From Rhexocercosporidium sp. MPI-PUGE-AT-0058 (lineage: Eukaryota > Ascomycota > Leotiomycetes > Helotiales): 64,000 bases of DNA. This document shows, piece by piece, positions 12,769-22,820 of this stretch. The position numbers were made by a program, and so were the translations under genes. The stretch is taken from NCBI GenBank assembly GCA_020746875.1, contig JAGTJL010000003.1:2976001-3040000 (forward strand), given 5' to 3'. How positions within the stretch are numbered: the first letter of the stretch is position 1; each line of letters starts with the position of its first letter. The notes under the pieces are model-generated. The model did not search any database, had not been told where the DNA came from, and saw only the letters and a list, made by a program, of their open reading frames with translations.

Positions 12769-13574
12769 GACGGAGGCTTGGAGCGAGGAATTACTCAAAA
12801 TCAACCAGATAAAAGGAACTCTATCGAATGGGACTGTTCCTGTGTCGACGAGAAGCAGAGTATATAACTACCTCACAACAATGGGCTGGAACGTATTGGC
12901 AATGGAAGCGCCACCAATGGCTCGTCTGAACAGTCTCTTGTCTATGGAGTTGAAGATAAGAAATTGAAGTGTGAGGAGAAGACGGGAGGATAGCCAAGTT
13001 TTACAAGGTAGACCTTGAGTGTGCTGGGCTATTTGAAGGCAGGTGGACACGAGCAAAGTTGCTATTTCCAAAGGTGGGGTAAACATGGGGTAGGTTTGTG
13101 AGCTTTGGGGTGGCAACTGGAGACGAGATCAACACTGGCTGGGCTCAGATTTAACGGAGAAGATAGGACCCGATATGTTGGTGACTGTTTGTTTGCTATC
13201 TTTCTACATTGACATCGTTGATATGCATATCGGCTTAGATATCGGAAAGAGTGCTTGGCAAGGACTTCATAGTTCGGGCAACTCTATCATGTGAGTCTTG
13301 AATTTCTATGCAGAAACTTGGCTTCAACTAAGACCACTCGTTGACAAATATAAGATTTTCATGGTTCATCTGGCACTGGTCGATCTTGAAAACTACGTGG
13401 GCTGAATGAATACTGTATGTACTCCTCTTGACGGGCTAAGATCATCACAGCACCCAGCCGTTAAATTACGTGAAGAGGAGACATGGCTGATTTCCATCTT
13501 GATAGTGATTTCATAATCGCAGCAGGGAATGTGCTCTTTTCCTTCCTTCCGCGATTTCCATTAATCTAGACCAG
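12769..13574. promoter_or_regulatory. Intergenic promoter region of the siderophore transporter
   Basis: About 0.8 kb between the transporter and the decayed regulator, which are divergent. On the transporter side it contains a TATA-like element (12861-12868, read on the minus strand) about 95 bp before the ATG and AACCAGATAA (12803-12812), which matches nine of ten positions of the fungal iron GATA-factor consensus RATCWGATAA. Binding is inference. Confidence 0.4.
12861..12868 (-). promoter_or_regulatory. TATA-like element of the siderophore transporter
   Basis: TATATAAC on the plus strand, GTTATATA on the minus strand, about 95 bp upstream of the ATG at 12768. Spacing fits a short fungal 5' leader. 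Confidence 0.4.
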
Positions 13575-15133
13575 AGTTTGGAATCTTCTTCTTGCAGGTG
13601 CAAAGATGCTAGAGCAGCTTCGAATGGCTGCACATCAGCTGAATACAGAGCCAAAGTTCGGTCAGCTGCAGTGAATTCTCCATCGATATCTGCAGAATCT
13701 ACATCACCTGCCGTGGACACCGCATCCCGTACTATCTCGGACGACCCCACGCCCATCGGATTGCCTCTCGACAAGACTGTAGATGGCACTGGGTCCTCGT
13801 AGCTGTCGGCATGGATCAAAGATCAAGAAGCGAATCTCATCATGCACTATCTTGATCATGTCTTCTACATTCAATTTCGATTCTATACTCTCTCCTTCTC
13901 TGCCGGTGGCAGAGAAGGTTCCTGTCCCTCATCACTCGGACCAAACCATTGTACCATGCAGCTTTGAGCCTTGCTGCATTTCACCAACAGTCGCTCATGC
14001 TTCAAGAACATGGCGAAGGAAATCATGATCGTCTAGATGAGTTGGAAAGGCAACACAATTTGACCTTGCAGGAAATTCAACTGTTCATTCAGGTGCATAG
14101 TATGAAGAACTCCACGCCTGCGGTGTTTGATCACAATGTACAGATACTTGCGTGTGTGGTACAGATGATATCTTTCGAGGTAGTTGCGCCCGAATTCTCT
14201 AGATGATACTTCTAACTAATTTGCATGCAGCTTTTAACGGCGGTGTTAGTAACTGGCGTATGAATTTAAGGGCTAGATGTAATTTAGTGCTCATGATACA
14301 TGAGAAGAGCCAAAATGATGCCCAAACTCCTCTCCTCTCCTACCAGAGGCCTCTAGGCCTTCAATCTGCAGAATCTAGCGCACTGAAATTCTTCACTGGC
14401 TGTATCGTCTGGTTCGATATACTTTCAAGTCTCGCGGGGTATCATCGTCGTCTTCTCCTGGGACCTACTCCTGAGACCGGACACAACATCGAACTACACT
14501 CTGTCTGTGGCGCTCATAACTGGATCATGATTCTCATAGGCGAGATTGCCGCCCTTGCGCACCAGAGAACAGCATTGAGGAGGGCTATTGACTTCAATGC
14601 TCAAAGCTTTGAGGACTCTGCGCAAGATATTGAGTTGCGGCTGCGTGCACAGCATCGGAAGGTCCGTGAGGAATTAAACGCACTTCGGCAGCAGTACAGT
14701 GGATCTCCTCCCCCTTCATTGTCAGACACGCACACGCAGCATACAGTTCTTGTAGTCACCAGCATCTTCGCTTCTCTGGCAGCCATCTATCTTCAAACAA
14801 CAGTCACACCTTCCGAAGTCTCCTCGTTGTTGATTAACCTAGCACTTCAGAGCACTTCAGAGCACCATCGAGGCGATGCGAATGATCTCAGACCACCGCG
14901 TGTTCAGAGGGCAAGTCTAGCCATTATTTGTCGCTAGCTGTATTGATTCCTCCCCCGAAGATCAGGAGTTCTTCAGAATTGCGGCTACTGGAGCAATCAA
15001 TGATTCAAAGAGTTTTGGAAATTCTAGAAAAGCTCTGGAGATCCTGGAAAAGAGCTGGCTGTTGCAGAGCCAGCGAGGGAAATTAGTAGACTGTTCTATG
15101 ACTCTGCGGGACTTGGGTGCCTTGCCGGTCTGA
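13575..15133 (+). pseudogene. Decayed fungal transcription factor (Fungal_trans_2 type)
   Basis: Reading across frames recovers hallmark segments of the Zn2Cys6-family fungal-specific regulatory domain in order: MHYLDHVF near 13842, RTKPLYHAALSLAAFHQQS near 13938, NWRMNLRA near 14250, IVGCE-like CGAHNWIMILIGEIA near 14506, and DQEFF with SFGNSRKALEILE near 14960-15045. They are broken by five lesions: an in-frame TAG at 13800-13802; a frame change between AGA (13911) and TTC (13919); a one-base loss just after the intron acceptor at 14230; a 10-bp tandem duplication at 14841-14860 that shifts frame; and TAG at 14918-14920 where the family has Trp. A normal intron (14180-14230) is still visible. 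No Zn2Cys6 motif is found upstream, so the DNA-binding part is lost or unrecognisable. It sits head-to-head with the siderophore transporter and may once have regulated it (inference). Confidence 0.8.
14841..14860 (+). repeat. 10-bp tandem duplication breaking the regulator frame
   Basis: AGCACTTCAG occurs twice in direct succession (14841-14850 and 14851-14860). Counting one copy only would bring the upstream frame into register with the downstream family-like frame, so this duplication is a recognisable inactivating lesion. Confidence 0.85.
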
Positions 15134-15498
15134 TATCCTTGGAGTGACTCGTCGTATTCGAAGTGAAGGGACAAAGCTTACACCTAAATGTCGGAGCCAA
15201 TTTTTGACCTTTCACTAGTATTATACGGCTATGAAGCCAAGATAATTCGTCGGTTCTCTAAAAGGGGAATGACTGAAGAGAGGCAGATATTGGGTTGAGT
15301 CACTTCACAAGCAGCGCAGCAAGCATTTCAAGATGATTGTGGAGAGGAGAGTTTGTCTTTCATTCAATCAGATGCATATCGCAATTCACACAGTTTGGAT
15401 TTCATGCCATACCCTACTATTTCTTCGGTACTCAACAACAATACCACTGTTCTATTGCCGCCAAAAAAATCTCCGAGTCTCCCATCCCTAATGCTTCT
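15134..15498. other. Intergenic, no gene
   Basis: Short interval between the end of the decayed regulator and the 3' end of the next gene. No coding frame with recognisable content was seen. Confidence 0.5.
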
Positions 15499-16425
15499 TC
15501 AAGCTGGTCTGGTATTCATATACAAACTGTCTCCCACCCACTTCCAACCGAGCTCCTCCGACAAGGTGCTTCCATTCCAAGGCTGATACCTGGATGGATC
15601 AGGCTCGTTGAGGTTGTGTCCGTCCGCGATGAAGTCTCGCTTGTCAATTGCCATCTGCTGTCGTCTCGCTTCCTGAATCCCGTTGCTCGGGTTTTCTTCT
15701 CTGCACATGCGTCTGTCCAACCACTCATTTGGCGAATTGCGAATGTTGAATTTGATGTCCTCGTATCTGCTCATCATCCTCTCGTACTCCGTCTCCTCTC
15801 GATAATCATCCGCAACCTGGTTGTTCGGGATCTTGAGTTGCCAATTCTTGGGTGTCTTCTTCTTGGCTGGTCCCTCGTAGCCTGGCTCATGATAGATCGA
15901 CCCTGCTACGGTACCATGCAAGTCACCACGCCACAGTGACAGGATTGCTCCGGCTTGTGAGGCCTCGGCCGGTGTTGCTGGTGGTCTGAATGATTGCCCC
16001 TTGCGAAGGGGGAAGATAGAGGTTGGAGAGGGAACAGGAGCTGGGATGTAGGGAGATGGTGTTGGTGGTGGTGGGAGGTTGACAAGAGGTGGGGAAGGAG
16101 AGGGAGGAGCTTGGTAGTGGTGTGGCGATGGAGGAGGAGAGAAGTTGGCGGGAGGAGGAGAGGGAGATGCAACTCGGACTGGTGCCGCTGCCCTTGCAGC
16201 TCTCCGGTTTCTCTTTGCTGGTCGGCCTTCTTCTGGCTCTGGCTCCAGAGCACGTCGCTTTCTGATGCGTGGCTGAGGAATTGGCGGTGGTTTAGTGTCC
16301 TCTGGGAGGGATTTGAAGAGGTTGGTCGCTCTGACCACAGATCGGGTCTGGTGGCGCTGGGACTGGAAGTTGATGAATGCGGATCTTGCGGCTGATCTTG
16401 CCATTCCTCGAGTTTGGGTGACCAT
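15499..16425 (-). CDS. Hypothetical proline-rich protein
   Basis: A single exon of 308 residues with an ATG at 16425 and a TGA at 15499-15501. The N-terminal third is basic, with Arg/Lys clusters (RIRKRR, KRNRR) that could act as a nuclear localisation signal. The middle (about residues 85-140) is a Pro/Ser low-complexity stretch rich in PPP and SPSP. The C-terminal half is mixed, with Trp and charged residues (GWKWVGDSLY near the end), and looks like a small folded domain. I do not recognise a family. The intact frame over 900 bases and the change from low complexity to ordered composition support a real gene; an additional 5' exon cannot be ruled out. Confidence 0.6.
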   Translation of the reverse strand: MVTQTRGMARSAARSAFINFQSQRHQTRSVVRATNLFKSLPEDTKPPPIPQPRIRKRRALEPEPEEGRPAKRNRRAARAAAPVRVASPSPPPANFSPPPSPHHYQAPPSPSPPLVNLPPPPTPSPYIPAPVPSPTSIFPLRKGQSFRPPATPAEASQAGAILSLWRGDLHGTVAGSIYHEPGYEGPAKKKTPKNWQLKIPNNQVADDYREETEYERMMSRYEDIKFNIRNSPNEWLDRRMCREENPSNGIQEARRQQMAIDKRDFIADGHNLNEPDPSRYQPWNGSTLSEELGWKWVGDSLYMNTRPA

Positions 16426-17227
16426 CTTGAAGAGATTCGGATGGATCTGCTGTGGATGTTGTGTAAAGTTTGTCCTGTAGGCTTTGATGCAACGATATCT
16501 AATGAATGATAGAACCGGCGAAGATTCTTAAGATGGAACGAAGATTGTAAAACTGAAGAAGATCGAAAGATCAGAAGAGGAGAGGGGGGAATCATTAGGA
16601 ACTATACTTACTCGGCAAACTCATCTCACGGTTGTCTATTAACTTGTCATTGTTAAAAGTTTCGCTAATAGTCCCCAAGGTCAACTGCTATTATGAATGA
16701 GCAAAATAGGGGGTTCTCGCTTAATCCTCAAGAAGTGGGGCTACTAAACAAGAGAACCCTCCCCAGGTTGAACAGAGTGATTCGGGTGGCTGATCAATCA
16801 ATTGGCATGATAGAGTTATTTTAATAATACATCCAAGTACTTAGTGGGCCAAATGATCGATTGTAACAATCTAATACTTCTCTTCTACTACTCACGGTTT
16901 TATCTTTGTCCATGCGGCCGAGTACACGACGCGATTGATGTAAACAATCACTATATAGCATCCCCATGTAATGTGAATACCTCCTCGAGCACCCTTAAGC
17001 CTTCATTCCAGTGACAAACCTTTAAGAAATATCTAAAAAGCATCAGAATACCCATTTCTTGTTGGATCCCGACCGATCAGTCGCTCATTCACTTTTCCTT
17101 CCCCCTAGCCAGAATAAGCGAGTTGACTGTCAAACCCTCGACTTCTTAACAATAGCAAGCAAGTCTTCAGATTGGAAAGCCCTTCAACAATAGGAGCTGA
17201 CCTACAATCACGTCTTAAATTCTCGCT
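16426..17227. promoter_or_regulatory. Shared divergent intergenic region
   Basis: About 0.8 kb between two divergent orphan genes, containing AT-rich stretches and no coding frame. It must carry both promoters; no specific site is assigned. Confidence 0.4.
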
Positions 17228-18010
17228 ATGTCAGAAAATGGTTATCTATCTCTTCAAGATTACAGCGACAGTTTCCTCTGTATTCCTCCAAGCGATTCAA
17301 ATAACGTCGCTCTTGCGCAAAACATCCGCAATCACTTGACTTCTCCTCAAGCAACCCACCGAATTAAATTGCAAATCACTACTTTCTTCTCCTCAGTCAA
17401 GATGGGTCGAATGATGATGTGCGCCACCTCCTCCTCCGAAGAGAACGAGGTACAGGAATGTTGCATCTTCAGGCTTTCAGCTTCACCCCCCACCGTGACG
17501 GAATACAAGTTGGATTCTTGGCCTACGAGATCCATTGACTCGGACTTGATGCCCTCATCCCCCCTCACCACATCAATCGATTCTTCATCTCAATCCATTA
17601 AAACTCAACGTCACAAATCCTCAGCCAAACCACCAAACCCCTCCTTCCACATCTCAAAGCGCAAGCACCGCTCCCGCTCTTGCCGCCCAACCATGCGAGT
17701 AAGCCGCCGATTCACCGACGAGAACGTCCAAAGGGCCCGAAATCTCGCCATCGAGAACCAAGAAGCAATCGAGGCGATTCGAAGCATGGATCTTGAACAA
17801 GGATTCAAGAGGAGTACATGGTACTGGTTGCATCACCGGACGATGGAGGAGCAGCCAGACGAGGTGTTTTTGCGATTGAGAAGGTTGCAGATCGAGGCTA
17901 TGAAGAGAAATATGCGGGATTTGAAGTTGAAGGATTGGGAGGTTAGTGCGTTGTGCTTGGAGGGCGGGAGTCGGTTGAGGAAGGTCGTTAAGGAAGAGGA
18001 TGTTGAGTGA
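17228..18010 (+). CDS. Hypothetical protein, 260 aa
   Basis: A single open frame with ATG at 17228 and stop at 18008-18010. Residues ~1-70 are mixed, ~70-150 are Ser/Thr/Pro-rich and probably disordered, and a strongly basic patch (KRKHRSRSCRP, about residues 143-153) follows. The last ~100 residues are charged and helical (FTDENVQRARN, LRRLQIEAMKRNMRDLK), ending in an acidic tail. No family is recognised. The basic patch plus helical C-terminus would suit a nuclear or RNA/DNA-associated protein, but that is only a guess from composition. It diverges from the proline-rich gene and is convergent with the superoxide dismutase. Confidence 0.55.
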   Translation: MSENGYLSLQDYSDSFLCIPPSDSNNVALAQNIRNHLTSPQATHRIKLQITTFFSSVKMGRMMMCATSSSEENEVQECCIFRLSASPPTVTEYKLDSWPTRSIDSDLMPSSPLTTSIDSSSQSIKTQRHKSSAKPPNPSFHISKRKHRSRSCRPTMRVSRRFTDENVQRARNLAIENQEAIEAIRSMDLEQGFKRSTWYWLHHRTMEEQPDEVFLRLRRLQIEAMKRNMRDLKLKDWEVSALCLEGGSRLRKVVKEEDVE

Positions 18011-18782
18011 GAGTGAAGGTTCCGGTTGGGTTGGCTTTGCTAGACTTTGCTGGGCTGGGTCACTTTGGTTTGGGATGGATTGGATTGTTGCTGTTTGGAA
18101 GGGAGGCGAGTTCAGATGGTTGAATGGCTAAATTTGTGGATCCCAAATCTGAGATTAACCAATGCCACCAAACCAAATAATCTTACATTTCGTCGTCTGG
18201 GCCCTGACCCGTAATGCTGGTTTGATTAACGACAATTCTCGCAGGCCCGCAGTTTCTCTTCGGATTTCTTTACTTGACGAAAGAAAAGGAATTCTGGTGG
18301 AGCCACATCAATTTTAAGTTTAAAGCGCCTTGATGAGAGTTGACCGCATCACTGTGCGGTCACGCTCATGATGGGACGGGTAGAATCAGCAACAGCACGT
18401 GCTTAATGCCCCAAAAATTCGAGCTTAAGAACTCGCTTGTTCGTAAACAGAAACGGATCTAGGTGGAATAGTAAACTAGGCATGTATATGGATTGAATTT
18501 TTACAGTAAAAGCCAAAAAAAAAGGAAGGAAAAAATATTAATAATCTGATAAGCAACTACCTGGGTAGCTGAGGACATTTTTCTTGACACGAGAAATCAC
18601 GTGCAAGGTGAGCTAATTTGAGATCATTTGCGCACCTTGTTGGCTCCACGACATAAACTCCATCCAATGGTTTGTGAAACAACTCGAAGGCCAATCAATT
18701 TCACATTCTGATGCTCCTCCCAGTAAGCTATCCGCAGGTCAAGATCTACCCCTCACCCAGAGTCCATCCAGGTCCTCCCAAC
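18011..18782. other. Convergent intergenic, no gene
   Basis: About 0.77 kb between converging 3' ends. It includes an A-rich stretch near 18510-18545. A perfect RATCWGATAA match (18543-18552) is present but lies between 3' ends, so it is not treated as regulatory. Confidence 0.5.
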
Positions 18783-19319
18783 TCAAATCCTACTCCTCAA
18801 CCCAGCGAGCGCCCCAAAGACCGCATCGAAATTACCCTCAAACCTCTCTTCAACTTTCTTCCAATTGACTATCTGCCAGATTCCTTTCGCATAGCTAGCC
18901 TTATCATTCAGATATTGCAGATAATAAGCGTGTTCCCACATATCAATCCCCAAAAGCGGCTTCTTGCCCGCGGGAACGATATCCTGATCTTTACTTGTAA
19001 TGATCTCGAGAATTCCAGACTCCGTATCTTGGACCAGCCAGCCCCATCCAGAGCCCTTGAGGCCGAGGAGAACGGCGTTGAACTTCTCTTGGAAGTTGGA
19101 AACCGAGCCCCAGCGAGAGGTGAGGGCGGCGCTGAGTTTCGGGGCTGAGGAGGATTGTGCGGATGGTGAAGAGGAGGGTACGAGGTTTTCCCAGAAGAGA
19201 GTGTGGTTTATGTGGCCGCCGGCGCTGAAGTTGAGGTTATTTTGGAGGTGAATTTGAGTGACGATGTCACTTTTGTTGGAGGCGGTTGCTTGGGTGGCGA
19301 GAGTGGCGTTGAGGACGTT

Positions 19320-19351
<32 letters not shown>

Positions 19352-19491
19352 GGGTCATGATTTGAGCACTGATTTGAGGTTCAAGTGCCTTCACGGAGGG
19401 TCAGCAACTGTTTCTTTTGAAGGTTTGAGATAGAGTTTATGTATGAACTTACACCGTATGCATACGGAAGAGGTGGGAGTGTGAACGCCAT
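18783..19491 (-). CDS. Manganese superoxide dismutase, probably cytosolic
   Basis: Two exons (19491-19453 and 19388-18783) give 214 residues. Converts superoxide to hydrogen peroxide and oxygen. Seen: the Fe/Mn-SOD N-terminal hairpin (YAYGALEP, then LHHTKHHQTY), GGHINHTLFW, and DMWEHAYYLQY. The expected metal ligands are present: His27, the second His of HINH, and Asp and His of DMWEH; GGHxNH favours Mn. Known: mitochondrial Mn-SODs carry a cleaved leader of ~20-30 residues. Here the ATG falls at the position where the mature enzyme begins (LPPLPYAYG), so no presequence is present in this model. An upstream leader exon is possible but none was seen. The gene is divergent from a ferric reductase, with ~580 bp between the two ATGs. 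Confidence 0.93.
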
Positions 19492-20070
19492 ATTTTAGAT
19501 GTAGAACGAGTAGTATTTTTCTATTCTCTTGAAAGACTTCAGTGTCAAGAGCTGAGATAACTTGAGGAGAGGGGAAGTTGAAGGAAGGGGAGGGGAAAAT
19601 AAAAATAAAGGGCCTCGTTTTGAGTTAGCTCCCAACACGTCAGCCATTACCCCTCCGTGTACGCAATAATCGTGACTTCACCCTTGATTTATAATAATCC
19701 CATAAAACACCACCAATCTACCATACGAGAGCTTGCCAAGTGCTGATTTGGCATGTTGCGCCGAATTGAGAGAATAACAGCCCCACTAATCCCGACTCAA
19801 CGAATCAAACAACCGAAAACCGATCCAGCAAGACGCAAACCTAATCCGAGCTCCGAACCTGGGAGACAACAGAGTTTCGTGGACCGTGACTGATGTTTCT
19901 CTCCTGGAACTGGGTTCATTTTCATCCCATCATCCAACGAGCTCCTCTGGCTCATACCAGACCAAGTCACGCCAGTTCTGTACACACACGATTTGAAGTG
20001 GACCTACTGAAATACCACGGGGACATGCAACAGACACGGGTCCTCTAGCGCGTCTCGAACTCTATTTACT
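19492..20070. promoter_or_regulatory. Divergent promoter of Mn-SOD and ferric reductase
   Basis: A 579-bp interval shared by two redox-related genes. It contains a CCAAT (in CACCACCAATCTACC, near 19711) and one HGATAR-type site, AGATAA at 19555-19560, on the SOD side. These are short motifs that also occur by chance. Shared regulation is inference from the arrangement. Confidence 0.4.
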
Positions 20071-22193
20071 ATGCCCTCGTCCTCGGCTGGCGGCGGTACG
20101 GATACCAACACCACGTATCTGCCCCTGAGTGACCCACGGTGCAACGACTTCGTCTGCCTTGCGTTCAAAGCAGCTGGAGATGCATCGCAAGGAGAAATTC
20201 CGTTCGCGTCGCAGTTTGTTTACGGCCATTATGCCGTCTGCTACTATTCAGCCTTTGTCATTTTCTTCAGCATTCTGTATCTGCATCGTCGATTATCAGC
20301 CGCATTTGTGGAGTATCCGGAGCCAAATACAACAGTACCGCAGAAGAGCAAAGCGTTATGGAGGTTTATCAAGTACAAGAAACTTGGGTTTGGGATTTCG
20401 CTGGGCCATACAATGATGATCGGACTGGCAATCTTGTTCATGACGGTCCTCACATTTGTACCAAGGCCGTATTTTCGACCACGTTTGTCATACGGCTCGC
20501 CTCCTCTTGGGCTGAGAACGGGAGTGATGGCACTTGCTTTGACCCCTGCTGTCGTTGCTCTAAGTGGAAAATACAGCCTCATCACCCTCGTGACGGGGAT
20601 AAGTTACGAGAGATTGAACATTCTCCATCGGCACCTCAGTTACGTCTGTCTTGGTCTCGGTCTCGTTCATACCGTAGCTGTCGCGATTGCCATTTATGGT
20701 GATTCAAATTACTGGCCGCTCCTGGAAAAGATTGGGAGTGCTGAGGTTAGTAATTTTACGATGCTTTGATATCCACATACTTACATAGTCAACAGTACAC
20801 TGGTGTCATAGTCCTGATTGGACTACTCTTCCTCACAATCTTCAGCATTCCCTGGTTCCGGCAACGGTTCTACGAAGCGTTCGCGTCTTCACATATATTT
20901 TTCTACTTCCTCTACCTCGGCTTTTTGTTCTGGCACACAGCCAACCGAATCGACACCTGGATGTATCTCTACACCACAGTCGCCATGTCTCTCTTCTCCA
21001 ATCTCGGCCGACTTCTCCTCAAATTCAAAACGCCACGATGGAGTGGCTCCACAGCCACAATCCAAGATATCGACGGAGAGATGTTGAGAATCACCATTCC
21101 GGCGTTTAATGGCATGAATTGGAAACCAGGCCAACATGTCTATCTCCGCTTTCCGAGCGTTTCGCCGTTGGAGAATCATCCGTTCACTATCGTGAGTCTG
21201 TGTGAAGAGACTTTTGTCACAGATAAGAGTGGGATATCGACCAGAACTCCGCTACTTTTCTTAGTCAAAGCAAAAAAAGGATTAACGAAACGTCTGATGA
21301 AGATTGCGCAGCAGCGTACTACACTCAAGGCCTTTATTGATGGGCCATATGGAGGTAACCACCTGAACTTCAGGAGTGGATATGAGCAAGTCATCCTTAT
21401 AGCTGGAGGGAGTGGGATCTCAGCCGTGTTACCACTCTTTTTGGTGCTTTGCAAGAATATGACCAAAATGGATTCAACCTTGAAATCAGTGAGACTCATC
21501 TGGGTGATCAAGAATCGGCGTGCGCAAGCCTGGGTACAAGAAGAGCTCAGGGCAGCGCTAGCGATAACAGTTCCTGGGACAGCGGAGATATCTCTGTTTA
21601 TTACTGGTGAGAGAAATAGGGTTGAGCAGTTGGCTTTTTCGTTTGGAGCTGATGATATCGAACTGGAGGCTGGCTTTGAGAATGGGAGGAAGGTCTCAGA
21701 GGAGGTGGACCTAGAGGAGGAGCGATTGATACCCGGCTCGGATGGTATATTGGATCCTCAAGACCAGGATTTGAATAAGTTCGTTTCTTTGGATGATTTA
21801 GAAATGGAACTGGGAATGGGAGATGTGACTTCTGAACACGATGTTGACGTGGATGACAACGAGGAAGAGAAACTCGTACAACGTCATCAGATGGATGGAC
21901 AGCATGAAAATCCAGACCCGTATTGCGATTATGGTATAAAAGCCTGCATCTCACATGGACGGCCATACTTCCAGGACGTTCTTCCCAGACTTTTGCTTGG
22001 CGGTGGGAGAATATGTGTTATTGGTGAGTTCCGCTTCCCTAATCGTATCTATTTGTTCTTACTGATTTTCTTAGGCTGCGGCCCACAGGATATGAATATC
22101 GATCTGAGTAATGCCGTCGCCGCTTGCCAGACGAGAGTGCTGAGCGGACAGGTAAGAGAGATCAGTCTTTGGACCGAGGCTTTCGGATGGTAG
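20071..22193 (+). CDS. Ferric reductase (FRE-type, plasma membrane flavocytochrome)
   Basis: Three exons (20071-20745, 20796-22023, 22075-22193) give 673 residues. Reduces extracellular Fe(III) or Cu(II), moving electrons from NADPH through FAD and two hemes. Seen: several N-terminal membrane segments; paired heme His in LHRHLSYVCLGLGLVHT and in SSHIFFYFLYLGFLFWHT; FAD-binding HPFTI; the NADPH loop AGGSGISAVLPL; and the C-terminal GCGPQDM, which is only complete after removal of intron 2. An acidic low-complexity insert of about 80 residues lies before the last domain. Intron 2 (51 nt) is in frame and has no stop. Intron 1 uses a GTTAGT donor. Known fungal FREs act with high-affinity iron uptake; a role with the nearby siderophore transporter is inference. 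Confidence 0.92.
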
Positions 22194-22733
22194 ATAATAG
22201 ACAAGACTCTGTAATAATTATTGTATCGGTACAAATGATTAGATTAGCCCCTCAAATTTGATGGCAGACTAGACAGCTCTACCCGACATGCAACCACTTC
22301 AAAAGAGTGGATCTGAACTGGCTTTGTTTACATTGACTCTACCGATGCCGATATCCACCCGAGCCGAGATCCGTGCCGAGCAAGCCCTGTTTTCCACGTT
22401 ATTTACAGTACTCGTGCCCGCGACCATTTATCCCAAGACGGGATAAAAGCAAGGCTTGATCCCACCCAAGCAATGCCACATTTACAGCCCTGTTATTCTG
22501 AAGTTTCTCATCCAATTAGGATTGTCAGATCATCTTTTGATATTAACGCTAAGGATGGTAGAAATGCTTGGCTGACATCACGCTTCTTAATGGCGTGAAA
22601 ACATATGGACGACCGAGGATCATCTAGTCTGGAAGAATACAAATGTCGGCTCTGCCTTGGCCAGGAACGGGACTGAGAGCATCGATGATGATCGTAGGAA
22701 GTGCTTTGACAGGGTCAGTACTCATGGGTACAG

Positions 22734-22744
22734 TATTTATAAAG
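22734..22744 (+). promoter_or_regulatory. TATA box of the acid phosphatase-like gene
   Basis: TATTTATAAAG ends 77 bp upstream of the ATG at 22821, a normal spacing for a fungal TATA promoter with a short leader. Confidence 0.5.
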
Positions 22745-22760
22745 GAGCGGAAAGGTAAGG

Positions 22761-22800
22761 AGTTTTATTTGCTTCCCAGAAGTCTTATTTGCTTCCCAGA
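22761..22800 (+). repeat. 20-bp tandem duplication in the 5' leader
   Basis: Two adjacent 20-bp units (22761-22780 and 22781-22800), 19 of 20 bases identical: AGTTTTATTTGCTTCCCAGA then AGTCTTATTTGCTTCCCAGA. It ends 20 bp before the phosphatase ATG and is likely transcribed as leader. Confidence 0.9.
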
Positions 22801-22820
22801 ATCATCTCGACAGCCTCACG

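Larger units (their letters stand above)
22194..22820. promoter_or_regulatory. Promoter region of the acid phosphatase-like gene
   Basis: About 0.63 kb upstream of the phosphatase. It holds a TATA element (22734-22744) and a 20-bp tandem duplication (22761-22800) just before the ATG. The first part is the 3' end of the ferric reductase gene. Confidence 0.45.

Noticed and set aside
13511..13819. 102-codon minus-strand frame overlapping the start of the decayed regulator
   Set aside because: It begins at TTG, has no recognised family, and the plus-strand frame runs directly into regulator homology.
18543..18552. Exact match to the iron GATA consensus (AATCTGATAA)
   Set aside because: It lies between two converging 3' ends, not in a promoter, and about one such match is expected by chance in a window this size.
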